Notes under the pieces: generated by a model
The model's database searches: none
What the model was told of the DNA's origin: nothing
The model's input: only the letters and a program-made list of their open reading frames with translations
Position numbers and translations under genes: made by a program
DNA from: Alcanivorax nanhaiticus
Lineage (GTDB): Bacteria; Pseudomonadota; Gammaproteobacteria; Pseudomonadales; Alcanivoracaceae
Length of the DNA: 64,000 bases
Assembly (NCBI RefSeq): GCF_000756665.1
Contig: NZ_ARXV01000007.1
Coordinates: 171,589-235,588, forward strand
Direction: 5' to 3'
Shown: positions 32,711-44,830 of the stretch, piece by piece
How the letters are laid out: every line of letters begins with the position of its first letter
How positions within the stretch are numbered: the stretch's first letter is position 1

Positions 32711-35700
32711 TCAGTTGTTCCGGCGGCGCAAGCCCAGCGCCGCCAGTCCGGTTAGCAGGGCCATGCCCAGGCTGCCTCCGAAATCGAACGGGTGCTCAGC
32801 CACGGCTTCTGCGGTAGCGCCGTTGACTACGCCGCCACGTAACAGGATACGGCCATTGCGCTTGCCGTCGGCATCATGGTCTGCGCCATCGGTGACGGTG
32901 AGGCTGATGCAGTTGTCGCCCTGGTTTAGCCCGCTGTGGAACTCGGCGCTGCCCGGAGAAGGGCAGTAGCCAGGGGCGCCGGGCGCGGATTGTGCTGCCG
33001 CCACGGTAACCCAGTCGCTACTGGCCAGGGCAAGGAAGCGAGCGCTGGCCGGGAGCGGACTGGACTGGGGCACAATCACCACGGTGCTGGCACCGGGGTA
33101 GAGGCCGTCGATGATGATGTCGTGCGCTTCTGTGGCGGCATCGGTACGAATGCCGGCAGGCAGCGACACATTGAAGGTGTCGATCAGACTCTGGATATCG
33201 AGGGTGGCTGCGCCGTTACCCTGTGCCAGGCTGGTGGCACCCAGTTGCAGCGTCAGGCCGGGCTCGGTTTCCAGCAGGAACTGATCGGCAATGCCGGGGC
33301 GGGCCTGGAGAACACGGGCCATGCCCATGGCATCCAGATAATCAGGCACACCATCGTTGTCGTCGTCGCCAAAGCCTTCCACGTCATCGGCTGGGCCGTC
33401 ACTGTCACTGTTTTCACTGCCCAGTACAGGGGCGGAGTCGAGAATATTCAGTGTCAGGTCGGTGTGGTCGGCCAGGGTGCCGTCGGAGACCGCCAGCGCT
33501 ACGGTGTAGGTGCCAGTGGTGAGCAGGGCCGGGTCGAAGGTGAAGGTGGCATCATCCATGTCGGTATCCACCAGCTCGGCATCGGTGTCGCTCCAGTCGT
33601 TAGTGAGGCTGTCCGCCGGGTTGGCATCGCTGACGTTGGCGGTGACGGTCACCGGGCCCTGGTCGGTAATCACGATACGGGTCGGACGACCGTTCTGGCT
33701 GGCGATCAGTGTCGCGGTCGGAGCCAGATTATCTTCGTGGATCACGATTTCCTGCTGGGGGTAGAGGCCGGGCACGGCTTCGTCTGGACCGAGAGTGCTC
33801 ATCACAAGTTGCAGGGTTTCGTTGCCCTCGCCAATGCCATTATCAGTGAAGGTCATGGAGAAACCGTTTTCGAGTCTGGGTTCGTGAGTAGGCTTGAAAA
33901 GGTAGATCTCCGGTACGGGCAAACTGTAATCCGAGCTGTTCGCATTGCCGCTCAGGGTAAAGGGCAAATAAATGCCTGGGCTCATGAAGGGGCCGCTGAG
34001 ATACGCGGTTGCCGTCAGGGAGCCTCCTTCGGCACCATGCAGTGTCGGCGCAAAGCTGACTTGCGGAGTGATAAAAAGCCGCTGGGTCACGGTGGCGGTA
34101 TTACCGGCCTGGTCGGTGGCGGTGCGTTCAATAACGTTGAGGCCAGACATCACGTAGGCGGTGTCCGGGGTGGCGGTAATCGGGCCATCCCGGCCGTCCT
34201 GGCCTATCAGTTCCCCCAGTTCTACCCGTGTGAACAGGCCGGTGGCACCAAGTTCGATATCTGCTGGTGTGGCCAGTACCGGCGGATAGTCATCCTCGGT
34301 TGGGTTGGAGCTGTTGTTGAACTCATCAAGATTGCTGATGCCATCTCCGTCCAGATCTCCGCTGGCATCGCTGGCGTCATAGGGATCAAGTCCTGCGTTC
34401 TCTTCGAAGTCGTTGTCCATGCCGTCATCATCGATGTCGCTGTCATCCACATCGGGGATGGTGTCGCCATCGAAATCGGCCAATACGGTCACCGAGAAAC
34501 TGAGGGTGGCGGTGCTGTTGCCGTCATCCACGGTCAAGATCATGTTGGCGGTGTTACCCACATCAGCGTTGGCGGGTGTGCCGGTGATGGCGCCGGTGTT
34601 GTTATCGACGCTGGCCCAGTCCGGTTTGCCGGTCAGGGAAATCGTCAGGTCGTCACCCTCAGCGTCGGAAATCGTGGGAGTAAAGCTCCACGGTACGTTT
34701 TCCACTGCGCTCTCCAGAGGTGTGCCATCGATCACCGGGGTGTCATTGCTGGCGGTGATGCTCAGGTTCACGGTGAAATCGGCATGGCCGCCGTCACTGT
34801 CCGAGACGCGTACGATAAAGCTGTCGACACCGAAGTAGTTGGCATTGGGTGTGTAGTCGATTTGTGGAACGGGGCCGCTACCGGTGACGGTCGCTGTGCC
34901 ATGGCTGGCCGCTGAAAACAGACTCCAGACGAGGGTGTTGGCGGTGCCGTCTTCCACATCACTGGCATTCAGTTGCAGGGTGAACGCGGTGGGCGTGTTG
35001 TCTTCATCAATGGTGAGGTTGACGGCATTGCCTTGCTCAATGGCGGGGACATCGTTTACCGATACCACTGTGACGTTGAACGCATGCTCGGCGGTGCCGC
35101 CGACGCCATCCTGTACTTGCACGGTGTAGTTGTCCGCGCCGTAGTAATGCAGATCCGGGGTGTAGACTACCGTGGTGCCGCTGATGTCGAGAGTACCGTG
35201 CAGTGGCTGCTCGGTGGCAATCATGGTCAGTTCGGTGTTGTCCACGTCGCTGGCATTGAGCGTCACCGTGAGGCTGTTGTCCTCGTTGGTCGCATAGTTG
35301 CCGGTGGGCCCTTCGTTGATAACCGGATCATCATTTTGGGCAGCGAAGGTCAGGCTGGCAGATACGTTGGCGCTGGACAGAGTGCCATCGCTGGCACGCC
35401 AGGCGAAGCTGGTGCTACCGGACCAGTTACTGGCAGGGGTGAAAGTCAGATGGTCGAGTGTGTCGAGATTCATCGGCGTGCCGAGAGAAACCGGGTCACC
35501 ATTGGCTTTGCTGAGTGTGCCGGTGCCGACGGGCAGGCTGTGGATAATGATCGACACCGCCTGGCCATCCAGTTCGGTGATGGTGTTGGCAAAGGCTGAG
35601 GCAGGAATGGTCAGCGGTGTGTCTTCCTGGCCGCTCAGTGAAAAGGCGGTGGCCGCCGGCGGGCGATTGACCGTCAGGGTAAAGTTTTGGCTTGCGTTGG

Positions 35701-36811
35701 GTGACACGCCGTTGCTGGCAGTGATGCCCAGCGAGTAACTGCCGGTGCTGTTGGTCGGAGTACCGCTGAGGATGCCGCTGCTGCTAAGGGTAACGCCGCT
35801 GGGCAGGCTGCCACTGGTAAGACTGAAGGTGGGTGCTGGATAGCCATCTGCGGTAACGGTGAAGCTGCCGGGCAGTCCTTGCTGGAAGGTAGTGGATGCA
35901 CTGCTGGTAATGCTGGGTGGGCCTTCCACAGCCAGGGTGAAGTTCCTGGTGACGGCGCCAACGCTGCTGGACGCTTTGACCTGCAGCGGGTAGCTACCGC
36001 CAGACCCGGTTGCGGGAGTCCCGGTGATGCGGTGGTTGGCATTGTCCCAGGTAACGCCTGCGGGCAGGGCCCCGGTCAGGCTGATGCTCGGTTCCGGTAC
36101 CCCGGAGGCGGCGAACTGTACCGGGCTGGCGGCCTCCCCTTCGCGGAAGGTGGCGCTGGCCGGTGCTGTGGTAAATTCCGGCGGGAAGCTGCCGCCACCA
36201 GGGGTGACATACACCGAGTCCATCACTACCTGGGTAGTGTCGGCATTGGTCGCGTAGTTGGTCGGGAAGGCCAGCCAGACCTTGATCTGGGTGATGCTGG
36301 AAAAGTCGGGTTGTTGCCCTTGATAAAAGCACACCGGGTTAACATCGCAGTAGAAATTCAATGCCAGTGACTGGCCGCCGGGAACCTCACCAATACTGGT
36401 GCTGTAGGTGCCGGTTTTACCGCCACCGGTGACATTGATGCTGACCTGTAGTGCAGACTCGCCCTCCAGGGCTTCCGGGCGGGTGATGCTGTCCATTACC
36501 AGGAAGAACTGATCATTGGTACCGCCGTCAGTGAGGTCAATGGGGCTGGAAAAGTGATAAACCAGTTCCACTGCACCGGCGGTGTTGCCATTGCCGCCCA
36601 GGGTGAGCTGGGCCTTGCCGCCGGATTCCGAGAAGGTGGACCCATTGGTGGTGGTAGACGTACTGGGTAATGGATGCTGGGTGACGGTCCGGTTTGCGCT
36701 ACCGATCACTGGTGTAAAACCGTCGATCTGAATAAAGTCTGCTTGCGCAGCGCCGGACAGCATTGCGCCCGCTAGCACCATAAGGGCCAGCGCAAGTCGC
36801 CAGAATTGCAT
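32711..36811 (-). CDS. Giant secreted cadherin/Ig-repeat protein with C-terminal anchor
   Basis: 1366 residues from the ATG at 36811 (GGGGGAAC upstream), with a signal peptide ending G-A-A-Q-A. The N-terminal domain (to about 220) is unique, followed by putative-Ig repeats (P-S-I-S-L-T-G-A-L-P-A-G-V pattern, near 240-390), cadherin-like repeats with D-E-D-N and Y-T-P-(D/N) motifs (about 400-720), and Asp-rich thrombospondin-3-like calcium loops (D-F-D-G-D-T-I-P-D-V-D-D) near 790. The C-terminus has a choice-of-anchor-like domain and ends in a hydrophobic helix followed by L-R-R-R-N-N, a CTERM-like sorting signal. Likely a surface adhesin or matrix protein. It is divergent from an AraC gene. 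Confidence 0.8.
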   Translation of the reverse strand: MQFWRLALALMVLAGAMLSGAAQADFIQIDGFTPVIGSANRTVTQHPLPSTSTTTNGSTFSESGGKAQLTLGGNGNTAGAVELVYHFSSPIDLTDGGTNDQFFLVMDSITRPEALEGESALQVSINVTGGGKTGTYSTSIGEVPGGQSLALNFYCDVNPVCFYQGQQPDFSSITQIKVWLAFPTNYATNADTTQVVMDSVYVTPGGGSFPPEFTTAPASATFREGEAASPVQFAASGVPEPSISLTGALPAGVTWDNANHRITGTPATGSGGSYPLQVKASSSVGAVTRNFTLAVEGPPSITSSASTTFQQGLPGSFTVTADGYPAPTFSLTSGSLPSGVTLSSSGILSGTPTNSTGSYSLGITASNGVSPNASQNFTLTVNRPPAATAFSLSGQEDTPLTIPASAFANTITELDGQAVSIIIHSLPVGTGTLSKANGDPVSLGTPMNLDTLDHLTFTPASNWSGSTSFAWRASDGTLSSANVSASLTFAAQNDDPVINEGPTGNYATNEDNSLTVTLNASDVDNTELTMIATEQPLHGTLDISGTTVVYTPDLHYYGADNYTVQVQDGVGGTAEHAFNVTVVSVNDVPAIEQGNAVNLTIDEDNTPTAFTLQLNASDVEDGTANTLVWSLFSAASHGTATVTGSGPVPQIDYTPNANYFGVDSFIVRVSDSDGGHADFTVNLSITASNDTPVIDGTPLESAVENVPWSFTPTISDAEGDDLTISLTGKPDWASVDNNTGAITGTPANADVGNTANMILTVDDGNSTATLSFSVTVLADFDGDTIPDVDDSDIDDDGMDNDFEENAGLDPYDASDASGDLDGDGISNLDEFNNSSNPTEDDYPPVLATPADIELGATGLFTRVELGELIGQDGRDGPITATPDTAYVMSGLNVIERTATDQAGNTATVTQRLFITPQVSFAPTLHGAEGGSLTATAYLSGPFMSPGIYLPFTLSGNANSSDYSLPVPEIYLFKPTHEPRLENGFSMTFTDNGIGEGNETLQLVMSTLGPDEAVPGLYPQQEIVIHEDNLAPTATLIASQNGRPTRIVITDQGPVTVTANVSDANPADSLTNDWSDTDAELVDTDMDDATFTFDPALLTTGTYTVALAVSDGTLADHTDLTLNILDSAPVLGSENSDSDGPADDVEGFGDDDNDGVPDYLDAMGMARVLQARPGIADQFLLETEPGLTLQLGATSLAQGNGAATLDIQSLIDTFNVSLPAGIRTDAATEAHDIIIDGLYPGASTVVIVPQSSPLPASARFLALASSDWVTVAAAQSAPGAPGYCPSPGSAEFHSGLNQGDNCISLTVTDGADHDADGKRNGRILLRGGVVNGATAEAVAEHPFDFGGSLGMALLTGLAALGLRRRNN

Positions 36812-36962
36812 GATGTTCCCCCGCAGAGCCAAATGTCTGGCTCCAGTGTTGTGTTTTATTTGCTTGCCAAAAATAGCATACGGGGGGCATTTGGGAATCG
36901 CTCAAATGGGTGAGCCGGTGGGGCTGGCGGCTGTTTGGGCCGACTTTTTTATATCATTTTCC

Positions 36963-36977
36963 TGATAATTATCATCA
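36963..36977. promoter_or_regulatory. Fur-box-like site before AraC gene 1
   Basis: TGATAATTATCATCA matches the 7-1-7 Fur consensus TGATAATNATTATCA at 13 of 14 defined bases. It lies 27 bases upstream of the AraC ATG and about 150 bases from the giant secreted protein on the other strand. Confidence 0.6.
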
Positions 36978-37003
36978 GGCTGGTCGGGGGGAGGGCTGGC
37001 GTC

Positions 37004-37978
37004 ATGAATACCCGCTCGGAAGAGGCATTGAATGCGAGCATGTTGGCGGAGCCGCAGGACCAGTTGCGCATGCAGGAAGGAGAGCATTTTGAGCTCCCCG
37101 GCGTGCAGGGGCGTATGGAAAAAATCGAGTTTGGCAATGGTCTGTTTCTGCACCTTGCGGAGCTGGATGTACAGCAGGATTCTTTCTTTGCGGTACAGAA
37201 TTACATGCCGCCGGGCTGGATTGGCGGCAGTCTGAACATACTGGGCGACATGCAGATTCAGCCTCCCGGAATGGGAGCGTTTTCCTGTAGTGACGACGAG
37301 GCCTTGATCATGCGCGTCGATATTCCAGGAACCCGTTATCTTCTACCCGCCTCCCAGCTCATTCGTCATGTGGGCGTTACCTGCACTCTGGATTCACTTT
37401 CCCGACGCTTTTCTGGTGATATTCCTGAGGGGCTTGCGGCATTTCTGGGAGCAGGAGTAGAAGAAGTGGTGATGCTCCGAGTGGGGGTATCCACGCAAAT
37501 GCGCAATGTGGCGACCAGCATGTTTTCCCGTCAAATCCATGGGCCGGGGCGTCGTTTTCAGTTGGAGGCGCTGGCCATCCAGTTTCTTTATGAACTGATT
37601 GAAGGCTTCTGTGGCATGGAAGCGGATGAGCAACAGGCCATTCAGGAATGGGAGCGAGCGGCAGTGGAGGCCTTGATGGCGCGCATTGCTGCTGAGCCGG
37701 GGAGGGGTTGGCTGGCAGGGCAGCTGGCTGAAGAGGCGGGAATGACAGAGGCGCGCTTGAATGTGTTGTTTCGCTTGCTGGCGGAAAAGCGCTGTGCAGA
37801 GTATATCCGTGAGCAGCGTATGCGGCGGGCCAGACGTTTACTGGAAGAGGGCAAGTTGCATCTCAAACAGATTGCTGCAGAAGTGGGTTTCAGTCATGTG
37901 AGTAACTTCTCCCGTGCCTACAAACGCTGGTTCGGTGAAAATCCGGGGCGCGCTCTGCGCCGCAAAGAACCGGACTAG
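37004..37978 (+). CDS. AraC-family regulator (PchR-like context)
   Basis: 324 residues from the ATG at 37004, which GGGGGAGGGC precedes; a longer frame from 36935 would run through the Fur-like site. The C-terminal pair of helix-turn-helix units is present (A-E-E-A-G-M-T-E-A-R-L-N-V-L-F-R and I-A-A-E-V-G-F-S-H-V-S-N-F-S-R-A-Y-K-R-W-F-G). The N-terminal part is uncharacterised. With a Fur-like site before it, an iron-related AraC such as PchR is a fair guess, but the neighbours are not siderophore genes. Confidence 0.85.
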   Translation: MNTRSEEALNASMLAEPQDQLRMQEGEHFELPGVQGRMEKIEFGNGLFLHLAELDVQQDSFFAVQNYMPPGWIGGSLNILGDMQIQPPGMGAFSCSDDEALIMRVDIPGTRYLLPASQLIRHVGVTCTLDSLSRRFSGDIPEGLAAFLGAGVEEVVMLRVGVSTQMRNVATSMFSRQIHGPGRRFQLEALAIQFLYELIEGFCGMEADEQQAIQEWERAAVEALMARIAAEPGRGWLAGQLAEEAGMTEARLNVLFRLLAEKRCAEYIREQRMRRARRLLEEGKLHLKQIAAEVGFSHVSNFSRAYKRWFGENPGRALRRKEPD

Positions 37979-38208
37979 CGCTCCGCCCAGGTAAAAAATT
38001 AGAGAAAATTATTATAAGCCCTGAAGGGTAGTTCTGTTTTGATATAAAGGAAAAATAAGTTCAGTAAATCATGGGGTTGGAATTCTCTCCGACAGAGGGC
38101 GAGCGGAGGCACGCCTTTGGTCGATGTTGGCCTGCGCGAGGATAAGGCGCACATTACTAAGACATGAAACGGGTTTGACCCGGTATTCCCCCCAGGGAAG
38201 GGGAGGTT

Positions 38209-40320
38209 ATGACTACGCTATCACTGGATTCCGTCACTCATTCGCTGGGCGTGAGTTATGAACGCATGGTGGAGATGGCGGATGAGGGTATCTGGGCTCT
38301 GGATCACATGGCCCGGATCCAATTTGTTAATCCTCGCCTGGCATCCATGCTTGGCTATTCACAGGCTGAGCTGTGCGGACATTCAGCCATGGAATTTCTT
38401 GATTCCAGAGAGTCCCGCGCGCTGGCACACATTACGCTTACCAATCGCAAACGTGAGAATGATGAGCATCAGGAACTCAGGTTTTGCCACAAGGATGGCC
38501 GCCTGTTACTGGTGAAGGTGGGTAGCACGCCGTTGTTTGACAAGGGTGGCAACTACACCGGTTCGCTGGGGGTGCTCACGGATATGACGCGGCGGGCCCA
38601 GATGGAGACGCGGGAAGCCGCCCGTGCCCGTGCGTTGTATTTGATTGCTACCGGGGCAGAGCTGCATGCGGTGCTGGATGCGATTGTGCTGGGAGTAGAG
38701 GCCCAGCATCCGCAAACCCTGTGCAGTATTCTGTTACTCGACGACAGTGGCGATCATGTTTTGCTGGGCTCCGCACCGCATCTTCCCGATTTCTATAATC
38801 AAGCCATTCACGGTGCGCTCATCGGACCGCGGGCGGGTTCGTGTGGCACGGCAGCGTATACCGGAAAACGGGTCATCGTGGAAAATATTCACACTGACCC
38901 GTTGTGGGATGACTATCGCCCCCTTGCTCAACAGGCCGGGTTGGGAGCGTGCTGGTCTGAGCCAATTCGCAGCAGCAGTGGCAAGGTGCTTGGCACGTTC
39001 GCGATTTATCATCGCAGTCCTCATCGCCCTGATGATGAGCACATTGAAACCATCGCCGCCTCTGCCAGTCTTGCTGCCATTGCCATAGAGAGAAGTCTGG
39101 ATCGGCAATGCTTGCTGGAACTGAATGCGGATCTGGAGAAGCAGGTACGCTTGCGTACATTGGAACTGAACCGCGAGAAAGAACGCGCGGAGGCGGCAAG
39201 TCGTGCCAAGAGTGATTTTGTCTCCAATATCAGCCACGAAATTCGCACGCCAATGCATAGCATTCAGGGGTTGCTGGAATTGGTAGGCAATACGTCTCTC
39301 ACGCTGGACCAGCGGGACTATCTGGGCAAGATGGATCATGCGGTTCAGCATCTCTTGGGTATCATCAATAACGTACTGGATTTCTCCCGTATCGAGACCG
39401 GAAAATTTCAGCTGGATCGTCAGCATTATTCTCTGCGTTCGGTGCTGAACAATGTGGAGAGTCAGTTGGCTAACAGCGCTTCAAGCAAGGGGTTGAGGTT
39501 GCTGTTTATGGTGGCGGAAGAGGTGCCAGATAACCTTTATGGTGATCCTCTGCGTCTGGGCCAGGTGCTGATCAACTATATCGGTAATGCGATCAAATTC
39601 AGTGAGCGCGGCGAGATCAAGGTATCCGCCAGATTGATCAGCCGAGATGGGCGCACCTGCAAGTTGCGTTTCCTGGTCAGGGATCACGGCATCGGAATCA
39701 GTCAGGACGTGCAGAAAAAGCTCTTCCAGCCCTTTGAGCAGGCGGATGGTTCTACCACTCGGGAATATGGAGGGACTGGGTTGGGGCTGGCGATCTGCCG
39801 GAAAATTGTGGAAGAAACCGGGGGCCAGGTGGGGGTAGAGAGCGAGCCGGGAAAAGGTAGTGAGTTTTGGTTTACCACCCGGATGGGGGTCACCAACGGG
39901 CGGGCGGTGGTGCAATCTGACGTTCTTGAGGACGAAGAAGCGCAGCGCTTGCAGGGGCGGCGGATCCTGCTGGTGGAAGACAACGAAGTCAATCAGATGG
40001 TCGCCAAAGAGCTATTGTCACGAGCCGGCGTTGAAGTGGAGGTGGCGGCTAATGGTAAGCAGGCTTTGCAAGTGTTGGAGCATGACCGCTTCGATGCTGT
40101 GCTGATGGATGTGCAGATGCCGATCATGGATGGCTATGAAGCGACGCGGTTGATCCGCGAAGACCCTGAGCTGCATGATGCGGTGGTCATCGCAATGACC
40201 GCCAATGCGGGCCGGGAAGACAAGCAGGCGGCGTTTTCCGCCGGAGTGGATGATTTCGTCAGCAAGCCGATTCGGGCACTGAGGTTGTACCAGGCATTAC
40301 TGAAGAATATGAAGACTTGA
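38209..40320 (+). CDS. Hybrid histidine kinase (PAS-GAF-HisKA-HATPase-receiver)
   Basis: 703 residues, no membrane segment. PAS (about 15-125, with [12 protein letters not shown]), GAF (about 140-290, with [10 protein letters not shown]), HisKA with the phospho-acceptor in [11 protein letters not shown], HATPase_c with N-A-I-K-F-S, D-H-G-I-G-I and G-G-T-G-L-G-L-A, and a receiver with [14 protein letters not shown]. The C-terminal phosphotransfer domain of some hybrids is absent. Preceded by GGGAAGGGGAGG. Signal and partner unknown; a cysteine-rich protein and a SpoIIAA-like protein lie downstream on the same strand. Confidence 0.92.
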   Translation: MTTLSLDSVTHSLGVSYERMVEMADEGIWALDHMARIQFVNPRLASMLGYSQAELCGHSAMEFLDSRESRALAHITLTNRKRENDEHQELRFCHKDGRLLLVKVGSTPLFDKGGNYTGSLGVLTDMTRRAQMETREAARARALYLIATGAELHAVLDAIVLGVEAQHPQTLCSILLLDDSGDHVLLGSAPHLPDFYNQAIHGALIGPRAGSCGTAAYTGKRVIVENIHTDPLWDDYRPLAQQAGLGACWSEPIRSSSGKVLGTFAIYHRSPHRPDDEHIETIAASASLAAIAIERSLDRQCLLELNADLEKQVRLRTLELNREKERAEAASRAKSDFVSNISHEIRTPMHSIQGLLELVGNTSLTLDQRDYLGKMDHAVQHLLGIINNVLDFSRIETGKFQLDRQHYSLRSVLNNVESQLANSASSKGLRLLFMVAEEVPDNLYGDPLRLGQVLINYIGNAIKFSERGEIKVSARLISRDGRTCKLRFLVRDHGIGISQDVQKKLFQPFEQADGSTTREYGGTGLGLAICRKIVEETGGQVGVESEPGKGSEFWFTTRMGVTNGRAVVQSDVLEDEEAQRLQGRRILLVEDNEVNQMVAKELLSRAGVEVEVAANGKQALQVLEHDRFDAVLMDVQMPIMDGYEATRLIREDPELHDAVVIAMTANAGREDKQAAFSAGVDDFVSKPIRALRLYQALLKNMKT

Positions 40321-40522
40321 TGAGACGCGAGGTTTGTTGCCTGCCGGAAGCAGGGTTTGCGTCATTCAGGGATAAACGTTGTGATTGGCGGGATGTCTGC
40401 CCTTGCCAGGGCGTCAGTTAGCCACAAGACTGGGGGCGGCCAATCATTGCCGGGCAGGATACTGGCGAAATAACCATTCCGTAGAGGCAGGAGGCCACAG
40501 CGGGGAGAAGTTGGGGTGTGCG

Positions 40523-40819
40523 ATGTTGAATGTGTTCCGGGCTGCCAGTGTTGCGGAGGGACTGTCCTTTCTGGTGATTCTCAGTGTCAGCCTTGGGGTG
40601 ATCAGTCGGGATTATGTCTTCATGCTGGGCATGACCCATGGGGTGCTGTTTCTGGCATATATGGTGCTGTCACTGTGGGTAAGTAATAGTCGCAACTGGT
40701 CTGTGATTGTGTGGTTGTTGATCTTCCTTGCCGCCCTGGTGCCCTTTGCTTTTATTGCGGTGGAGTTTTTCCTGCGGCGCGAGCAGGTGGGTGCATCCCT
40801 GCCGGGCGAGCCCGCCTGA
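40523..40819 (+). CDS. DUF3817 small membrane protein
   Basis: 98 residues from the ATG at 40523, with about three transmembrane helices. M-L-N-V-F-R-A-A-S-V-A-E-G-L-S-F-L and G-M-T-H-G-V-L-F match the DUF3817 (PF12823) signature. The longer frame from 40385 lacks features of a real N-terminus. Function unknown. Confidence 0.75.
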   Translation: MLNVFRAASVAEGLSFLVILSVSLGVISRDYVFMLGMTHGVLFLAYMVLSLWVSNSRNWSVIVWLLIFLAALVPFAFIAVEFFLRREQVGASLPGEPA

Positions 40820-40982
40820 TCTGCGGCGTTGATCCCACATTTATACGAACAAAGTATGATATCCTGCGCCGAAAGGGTCGGCTTCCTGACAGTTGTTGTC
40901 TGAGTTAACCTGCAAATAAACGCGCTTTCCCTGCAGTTGCCGGGAAAGCTGCAATCCGCCAAATGGGCACTGAACAAGCGCC

Positions 40983-41975
40983 ATGAACTCTGTCGACATT
41001 ATCTACCGCGTCAAGCTGAGCCAGGACAGGCTGGAAACCTTCAATTTCCGCCTGGATGAAGAGACGTTTGACCTCATTGGGGACAAGGTGCCAGATCCGC
41101 CCAAATGGACGGAGCTGGAATACAGCCAATGCGCCCACTGCCCACTGTCCACGGAAGAGCATACGCACTGTCCGCTGGCACTGCAGATGCACAGTATTGT
41201 GGACCGCTTTCATGACACGCGTTCCATTGATGAAGTGGTTGTCGAAGTGGTGACGGAAGAACGCAGGGTGCGCCAGAAGACCGGTCTTCAGCGGGTCGTT
41301 GCCTCCATGCTGGATCTGATCTACCCCATCTGTGGTTGTCCAAAGACGGCATTCATGAAGCCGTTGGCGCGTTTTCATCTGCCATTGTGCTCGGAAGAAG
41401 AAACCATTTTTCGCGTCACCGGCATGTACCTGTTGGCACAATATTTTCTGAGTCGCTCGGCTACCGGGCAGGGACGTATCGAGTTTGACGGGCTGACGGA
41501 TATTTATAACGAGCTGCACACCCTCAATACGGCGGTGGCTCGTCGCCTCCAGTCCGCAACCAGTTCGGATTCCACCAAAAACGCCATTACGCTGATGGAC
41601 ATGTACTCCACGCTGGTTCCCTTGCTGCTGGAAGATGAGTTGATCGAGATGCGCGGTTTCTTCCAGGCGTATCTGCCTGATGACGGGGACAAGCCGCAGA
41701 CGATGACCAATTATCTGGAGAAGGCCAAGGCGTTTTCGCTGGATCTGGATAACCTCAAGCTGACTCCTACAGAAGAAGAGGCGAGCCACGATGAAATGCC
41801 CGATTGGCTGAAAGAAGCCAAGGGAATCATGGGGCCTTATTTGCCGGAGAATTTGACCCGTGATTCGTCAGAGACGAAGCCGGGAGAGAAGGCTGAACCT
41901 GCTGCTTTTGTCACGTCGGATGGCTTGAAACTGGAGCTGACCCCGATGGATGAAGAAAGAAAACCGGAAGAGTAA
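40983..41975 (+). CDS. Cysteine-rich protein of unknown function, paralogue 2
   Basis: 330 residues, soluble. It shares with the protein at 2738-3457 the motifs Y-x-Q-C-x-H-C-P-L-S-T ... C-P-L-A and C-P-K-T-A-F-M-K-P-L-A-R-F-H-L-P-L, with a C-x2-C-x9-C cluster that may hold a metal. A C-terminal extension of about 90 acidic and Lys/Glu-rich residues is absent from paralogue 1. A SpoIIAA-like gene follows 36 bases later, so the two are likely co-transcribed. The ribosome-binding site is weak. I know no function for the family. Confidence 0.8.
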   Translation: MNSVDIIYRVKLSQDRLETFNFRLDEETFDLIGDKVPDPPKWTELEYSQCAHCPLSTEEHTHCPLALQMHSIVDRFHDTRSIDEVVVEVVTEERRVRQKTGLQRVVASMLDLIYPICGCPKTAFMKPLARFHLPLCSEEETIFRVTGMYLLAQYFLSRSATGQGRIEFDGLTDIYNELHTLNTAVARRLQSATSSDSTKNAITLMDMYSTLVPLLLEDELIEMRGFFQAYLPDDGDKPQTMTNYLEKAKAFSLDLDNLKLTPTEEEASHDEMPDWLKEAKGIMGPYLPENLTRDSSETKPGEKAEPAAFVTSDGLKLELTPMDEERKPEE

Positions 41976-42011
41976 GCGGCTATGCCGCGCCGCGCTCGGG
42001 AGGGAGCCTGA

Positions 42012-42374
42012 ATGAAAGTGGAATATGATCCGCTGGATAATGTGGCAACGGTTTTCCCTGATGGCCCGTTGAGTCAGGCCGACTTTGAGGATGCTGCTGC
42101 GCAGATTGATCCTGCTATCGAGAAGCACGGTTTGCTGAATGGGCTTGTGATCGCGATGGACTCCTTTCCCGGTTGGGAGTCGTTGGGTTCGTTGGTGTCA
42201 CATCTGCGTTTTGTTCATGACCATCACAAGGCGGTGGCACGTGTGGCGCTGGTCACGGATTCCTCTTTAGGGGTTGTGGCAGAAAAGCTGGCCAGCCATT
42301 TTGTGGCCGCAGAGATTCGCCAGTTTGCTGCCGGTGACAGGGCAGCGGCCCAGGCGTGGATCGTGGAAAAATAG
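42012..42374 (+). CDS. SpoIIAA-like (STAS/SEC14-fold) protein
   Basis: 120 residues. The pattern L-S-Q-A-D-F-E-D-A-A-A and G-L-V-I-A-M-D-S-F-P-G-W-E-S-L-G with V-A-R-V-A-L-V-T-D-S matches the SpoIIAA-like family (PF11964), a STAS-type fold. The phospho-acceptor Ser of true anti-anti-sigma factors is not assured. GGGAGGGAGCC precedes the ATG. It follows the cysteine-rich gene closely. Confidence 0.75.
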   Translation: MKVEYDPLDNVATVFPDGPLSQADFEDAAAQIDPAIEKHGLLNGLVIAMDSFPGWESLGSLVSHLRFVHDHHKAVARVALVTDSSLGVVAEKLASHFVAAEIRQFAAGDRAAAQAWIVEK

Positions 42375-42423
42375 ACATTTCCAAAGGCCCGTTACTGGGG
42401 CGCTGGGATTTCCTTGATCAGGA

Positions 42424-42460
42424 AACCGGTTTCCCCGCACGGATGTACGGGGAACCGGTA
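42424..42460 (-). terminator. Hairpin beyond katG
   Basis: ACCGGTTTCCCCG and CGGGGAACCGGT form a stem with one bulged T and a ten-base loop, just after the katG stop on the minus strand. There is no T-run, so function as a terminator is likely but unproven. Confidence 0.45.
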
Positions 42461-42467
42461 GTGCTGT

Positions 42468-44666
<2,199 letters not shown>

Positions 44667-44729
44667 CTAATCTAAAGCCATAGAGGAGCCCCGGCTAGAT
44701 CACAACCCGATAATCAGGGGTTTTCTTTT

Positions 44730-44755
44730 CTATAGAATGGATAGGTTATTTCAAT
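44730..44755. promoter_or_regulatory. Candidate OxyR site upstream of katG
   Basis: CTAT-N7-ATAG (44730-44744), the central element of the OxyR consensus, then CAAT at the position of the outer CTAT. The left outer ATAG is absent. It lies about 103 bases before the katG ATG. Confidence 0.35.
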
Positions 44756-44830
44756 GGCGTGAAAGGAGCGTAAGCAAGGGAGTGCTGGGCGCGAATCAGC
44801 TCATCGAAGTGACTGCGCCCAGTGATGACA

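Noticed and set aside
32936..34915. Long plus-strand open frame of 659 residues
   Set aside because: It is antisense to the giant secreted repeat protein, with no start-site signals or family motif, and low-complexity Gly/Val composition typical of a shadow frame.
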